22,573 nucleotides of DNA, from positions 8,652,140 through 8,674,712 of the forward strand of contig BFEA01000001.1 of the NCBI GenBank assembly GCA_003427395.1. Reading direction: 5' to 3'. Below are positions 19,356-22,573 of this stretch, piece by piece. Every line of letters starts with the position of its first letter. The first letter of the stretch is position 1. Source of the DNA: Chara braunii. Taxonomy: Eukaryota; Streptophyta; Charophyceae; Charales; Characeae. A program made the translations under genes and the position numbers. The notes beneath the pieces are model-generated. The model worked only from the letters and a program-made list of their open reading frames with translations, was not told the DNA's origin and ran no database searches.

Positions 19356-20655
19356 TAGTTGAGACGATGTCTTTGAAGTATTCCATAGCATAAGTGCAGA
19401 TCTGAGAGGTTTCGGTAGCCATAGGGGCGGTGAGTGAGAAGGTGTGATTGAGTTCTCTCATCAGTGGCTTGGCTTGTCTGAGAATCAGGGAGCGAAATGT
19501 CAGCTTGGTCATACGGTCATATCCGATAATGCCCCTGATTTTCAGCCACTCCAGCCAATCTGACTGACGCTGGATTTCCAGATGCTCAAGTTCTGCACGG
19601 GCAGCGCTACGCTTAGATGACCAATAATATTCTAAAAATGGGTCATCCCCCATCGATCTTTCGGCCTCTTCTAAAGTTCGCAAAAGGGTTTTTTCTTTCC
19701 ATGAGCGGGCAACAGCTTTCATTCTCGAAAATTCCTCCATTGCGGACTGAATTATTCCTATACCCGTATCAGCCCAATCCTCCAATGAGGAGAATAGGTC
19801 TCTGGCCTTGTCCCAATCCTTCATTTGGGCAGTGATCCAAGCAGGAATCCCAGGATCTTTTAGGACTTGGACGTTAAGTCTGAAAGGGGGTTTGTGCTTG
19901 TCTATTATTTCTTTGGCAATGACATCCATAAGTACTGGATGATGGTCTGATATAGATCCATACTTAAGGTCCGCCCATATGCAGCGGTCCCATGGGGTCC
20001 CTCGTGCAAAAATGACATCCAAGCGCTTTTTGGGTTGGGGTGCTCTCGGGGACGGACTGGGGCCAAACCATGTGAAACCTGGAGTATCTGGATTCATTAC
20101 CCTGTATGTGTCGAATAAACCCTGTGAAGTAATTAATTCTGCGAATAGTTGGCCATCTGTTCTCAAGGACTCCGGTCGAGGGGAGTCTAAGCAAGGATTA
20201 AGTACTGAGTTCCAATCTCCTGCTACTATTAGATTCTCCGTGTCTGGAATCAGTTTAGGAAGATCTGCAAAAAAGGCTATGCGAGCAGGGTATTCTACTG
20301 GAGCGTAGATTGACATGATTAGCCAGTCTTCGTCTCCTATCGCAATTTTAATCCAAGCCCAGCGGCCCTCAATGTCAGCACAGCTATCCAGTACCAGGAT
20401 GTCCAAGTCCTTACTGATAAGTACCGCAACACCCCCTTTTGATCCATTTGCCGGAGACCAAATCTGTGGGCGTGACCACCAATTACGGGCTTCCGCAATT
20501 TTCTCTGCATCTAATTTGGTCTCTTGCAAACAGGCCAGATGGACCCTTTTTGAGTGAATCCAGGAGGCCAAGCGGCTTTTTTTGAAGGTATTATTTGAGT
20601 CTCCTAGGCCTCGTACGTTCCAGTTCAAGATTCTGACTTTATTTGGGAGAATCAT
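19346..20655 (-). pseudogene. Element A ORF2, endonuclease part, cut by insertion of element B
   Basis: Begins at ATG 20653-20655, overlapping the ORF1 stop as ATGA. The APE-type endonuclease that nicks target DNA to prime reverse transcription fills about residues 8-245, with all expected catalytic residues visible: Asn13 in WNVRG, Glu45 in QETK, Tyr117 in SIYAP, Asp147 and Asn149 in GDWN, Asp213 in RLD, and the terminal SDHH (236-239). No stop or frameshift is seen in this half. Coding similarity ends at STRRP, where the element B tail begins; the reading through 19249-19345 into poly-Phe and beyond is the tail and 3' UTR of element B read backwards. In the rejoined frame the next residues are FESFHTNL at about 9330-9355. 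Confidence 0.92.
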
Positions 20656-22573
20656 TTGAGTCTCCCTTGCCGTGAGAATGTTGGATACGGCTGGGTCCAG
20701 GGGGGGGGGGGTGCTGTCTCATCCTGGGTTATTTCCTGCGGAGCACTGGGGGGTGTAGGGACAGGGTCAGACAGTGTTTTCCGCAAATGCTCCCTGAACG
20801 AAACCGCTTGCAACACCCGCAGGTTGTCAGAGGAAAGAAGCCAGTCAGCCACCACTTGAGCTGTCATAGAGGATCCCAATTTAATGTTTTTTAGGACATC
20901 AGATTGGGGGGTGGCTAAATGAGAAGCGTCCACCCAATGGACTGGGATCGGAGGGGGGGCATGGTTTTTTTCTTCCAAATCTAAGAAGGAAAAAAATAAG
21001 GCGACTATGCCTACCCCTGACATCTCCACGAGGTGGCGTGAGGTCTTCGGATCGGTCATCAGTCCAACATCTGCAAATTCTCGCAGAAAATGTTTCTGAG
21101 TCATTCTGACTATGTCTTCTCCCGACGGAATGGAGTAGAGTGGGATCGTCGGTACGCTCAGGGAATTCTCTGCTTCTGCTGATATCGTCATGAATTGAAC
21201 CCCCTCGGGGGAGTCTTTGCAGATCATCGGAACCAAATAGAGAGGGATATGCCCCAGCGCTTTTTCGGCTCTCGAAAGAGTCTTTACCGGAGCGGCCAAG
21301 GATAGAGAACGTCTGGTTGTTTTTTTCCCCGTCGGACGTTCTCTCTTCTTGGGCGAGCTTCTATCGATGTTCTCTTTGGGACTAGCCTCCTCCTGTTGAA
21401 TCCGATGGAGTGTTTTGTTCAGGTCTAACCGTGATCTCTTCGCGGGAGACTGTGCAGCGAGCTCGTGCTCAGTATCCAGTTGAGAGATCATGCACTTTTT
21501 TTGACTGTCGACCTGTACCTGACATCCTCCAATCACCTTCTTCTTCTTCGTCGTCTTAATAGAACTTTTAGTGATCGGGAGAGAAGGGGTTGTGGCTGGA
21601 GTAGGCTCTTGTTCCCCTGCTGGAGAAAAAAATTCCTGGTCCGGTTCTTCCACGTCTTCGTCTGCCTCACCTGCTGTTGTAATGTCAGCCCCTCCTTTCT
21701 GGGGAGGGGAGTCCAGTGGAATGTGGGGAGTAGGTTTGGCCATTGTAGTTACCGTAGGAATTGTGAAAAGAGCAGGAAGATGCCACGATAAGTCGGGAAG
21801 GACCAGGTGAGTCAGAGTATCTGCTGCCTTACCTGTTTCCGGGGAAGGCGCAGGGGCTGAGTTACCTGAGCTATTACGGTCCATGGCGACTAGTTGTTGC
21901 GGTGGAGGGGAGGGAAACGGGGAGGAGGGAGGGTGAGGAGGGGATCTTCGCTCAAGTTCTGTCCCTACTTCTTCCTCATCTTCTTCTTCTTCTAGGGCCT
22001 CTTCTTCCTCTTCACTATCTTCCTCCTCCGCCTCATGCATCCTCGCATCTTCGCCTTCACCTTCACCAACACCCGATGACTCCCCACCGGAAGTGCATAC
22101 CTCTTTTCCATGGGAGTCAAGTTCCGTTCTTTTGGCGTTGGATTTTTCTGTGGAATCCCTGTCCTTGTTTGAAGGACTTGCGGTTGTCAGAACGGGACTG
22201 GTTGCTCTTGACCTGTCTTCGGTAGTGGGGGACTTAAGTGCGTCCTTATAAGTCCGTCCGTTGACTGTCCCCGAACGAATGCTTCCTTGTGGAGGTTTTC
22301 TCCACCTACAGCTTGAGGCTGTGGAACAACTAGGTGCTCGCGTGATGTCGACCCTTCCGTGCCCTTGCGCACCAACGGGTCCTGGGGAGGCACCCCAGGC
22401 CCTTTGCCTCCTCCTTTCGCTTGCCACTTTTGGGATTCCTTTCCCACAGCCTTTTTGGAAACCTCGGAGGTTCGACGGCCAGCAGATGGCTGTTTCTTCT
22501 TTTTCCCATTCGGGAGGGTCTTTTGAGTGTTCTTCTGAATATTCTTTTTCCCAGCAGATGGCTGTTTCTTCTT
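20652..22573 (-). CDS. Element A ORF1, partial, running off the right edge
   Basis: An open frame ends at TGA 20652-20654 and stays open to the edge (over 630 codons). No ATG marks its start; the GTG at 22425-22427 has no special status. It contains GTVNGRTYKDALK near 22245-22285, a strongly acidic Glu-rich run (about 21970-22050), basic patches such as KKKKVIGG and KRSRLDLNK, a Pro-rich tail with a C12 run at 20700-20711 (as CCC codons), and a folded C-terminal domain (about 20760-21290) similar in outline to that of element B ORF1. Upstream of about 22290, a different minus frame gives a more protein-like Lys-rich sequence (KKKQPSAG, KAVGKESQKW), so a frameshift between about 22270 and 22430 is likely. 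The zinc-knuckle region of element B has no counterpart inside the window. Confidence 0.65.
   Translation of the reverse strand, partial: EETAICWEKEYSEEHSKDPPEWEKEETAICWPSNLRGFQKGCGKGIPKVASERRRQRAWGASPGPVGAQGHGRVDITRAPSCSTASSCRWRKPPQGSIRSGTVNGRTYKDALKSPTTEDRSRATSPVLTTASPSNKDRDSTEKSNAKRTELDSHGKEVCTSGGESSGVGEGEGEDARMHEAEEEDSEEEEEALEEEEDEEEVGTELERRSPPHPPSSPFPSPPPQQLVAMDRNSSGNSAPAPSPETGKAADTLTHLVLPDLSWHLPALFTIPTVTTMAKPTPHIPLDSPPQKGGADITTAGEADEDVEEPDQEFFSPAGEQEPTPATTPSLPITKSSIKTTKKKKVIGGCQVQVDSQKKCMISQLDTEHELAAQSPAKRSRLDLNKTLHRIQQEEASPKENIDRSSPKKRERPTGKKTTRRSLSLAAPVKTLSRAEKALGHIPLYLVPMICKDSPEGVQFMTISAEAENSLSVPTIPLYSIPSGEDIVRMTQKHFLREFADVGLMTDPKTSRHLVEMSGVGIVALFFSFLDLEEKNHAPPPIPVHWVDASHLATPQSDVLKNIKLGSSMTAQVVADWLLSSDNLRVLQAVSFREHLRKTLSDPVPTPPSAPQEITQDETAPPPPWTQPYPTFSRQGRLK
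22479..22573 (-). repeat. 72-bp tandem repeat at the right edge (24-codon period)
   Basis: The block ccagcagatggctgtttctt occurs at 22479 and 22551. In the minus frame with Lys-rich coding it encodes KKKQPSAG twice, 24 residues apart. The second unit is cut by the window edge, so the number of copies is unknown. Confidence 0.75.

Larger units (their letters stand above)
19346..22573 (-). mobile_element. LINE element A, 5' half (ORF1 and endonuclease part of ORF2)
   Basis: Minus-strand continuation of the element whose 3' half lies at 5913-9365. It holds the C-terminal two-thirds or more of ORF1 and the first approximately 436 codons of ORF2. The 5' end and any 5' UTR lie to the right of the window. 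Element B separates it from its 3' half. Confidence 0.9.

Noticed and set aside
1-22573. CRISPR arrays, tRNA or rRNA genes, bacterial operons, phage genes
   Set aside because: No regularly spaced identical repeats, no rRNA-like segments and no convincing tRNA cloverleaf were seen by eye, and the gene content is eukaryotic. A tRNA scan would be needed to rule out a divergent tRNA.

Overview
This window looks like a piece of a nuclear genome from a eukaryote, most likely a plant or alga. The reasons are one plant-type cystathionine beta-lyase gene and two large L1-like non-LTR retrotransposons (LINEs) of the kind common in plants, with an AP-endonuclease, a reverse transcriptase and a C-terminal zf-RVT-like finger. 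The species cannot be named from the sequence. The one host gene has no introns within its ORF and is GC-rich, while the retrotransposons around it are AT-richer; a red or charophyte alga, a bryophyte or another protist lineage all remain possible.

Layout. Positions 1-3274 hold a poly-A run at the edge and then non-coding DNA made of short degenerate tandem and dispersed repeats. Positions 3275-4552 (minus strand) hold an intact 425-codon cystathionine beta-lyase-like gene, the only convincing host gene. Positions 4553-5912 are its upstream flank, which includes a second copy of an 84-bp repeat found at 1471-1554 and one sequencing-adapter artefact.

From the poly-T run at 5913 to the right edge lies one minus-strand LINE, called element A here. 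It is split in two (5913-9365 and 19346-22573) by a plus-strand LINE, element B (9366-19345, about 10 kb), which landed in the ORF2 of A between the endonuclease and reverse transcriptase regions. A 10-bp target-site duplication, aaaggacgcc, flanks B. Removing B plus one duplication copy takes out 9990 bp, a multiple of three, and rejoins the ORF2 frame of A. Both elements are decayed by stops and frameshifts and are probably immobile.

Elements A and B are diverged members of one lineage. They share a 3'-UTR module containing a 6-bp-stem hairpin, which occurs three times with a conserved loop and compensatory stem changes, and they seem to share an unusual C-terminal domain in ORF1. B has a very long ORF1 with a zinc-knuckle-like motif. 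In A, ORF1 and ORF2 overlap as ATGA, which suggests coupled translation.

The assembly itself has faults. At 5757-5794 and 17536-17573 there are 38-bp palindromes identical to the joined Tn5/Nextera mosaic ends used as mate-pair junction adapters, each flanked by duplicated sequence. They create false peptides and a false frameshift in ORF2 of B, and should be removed before the window is interpreted further.
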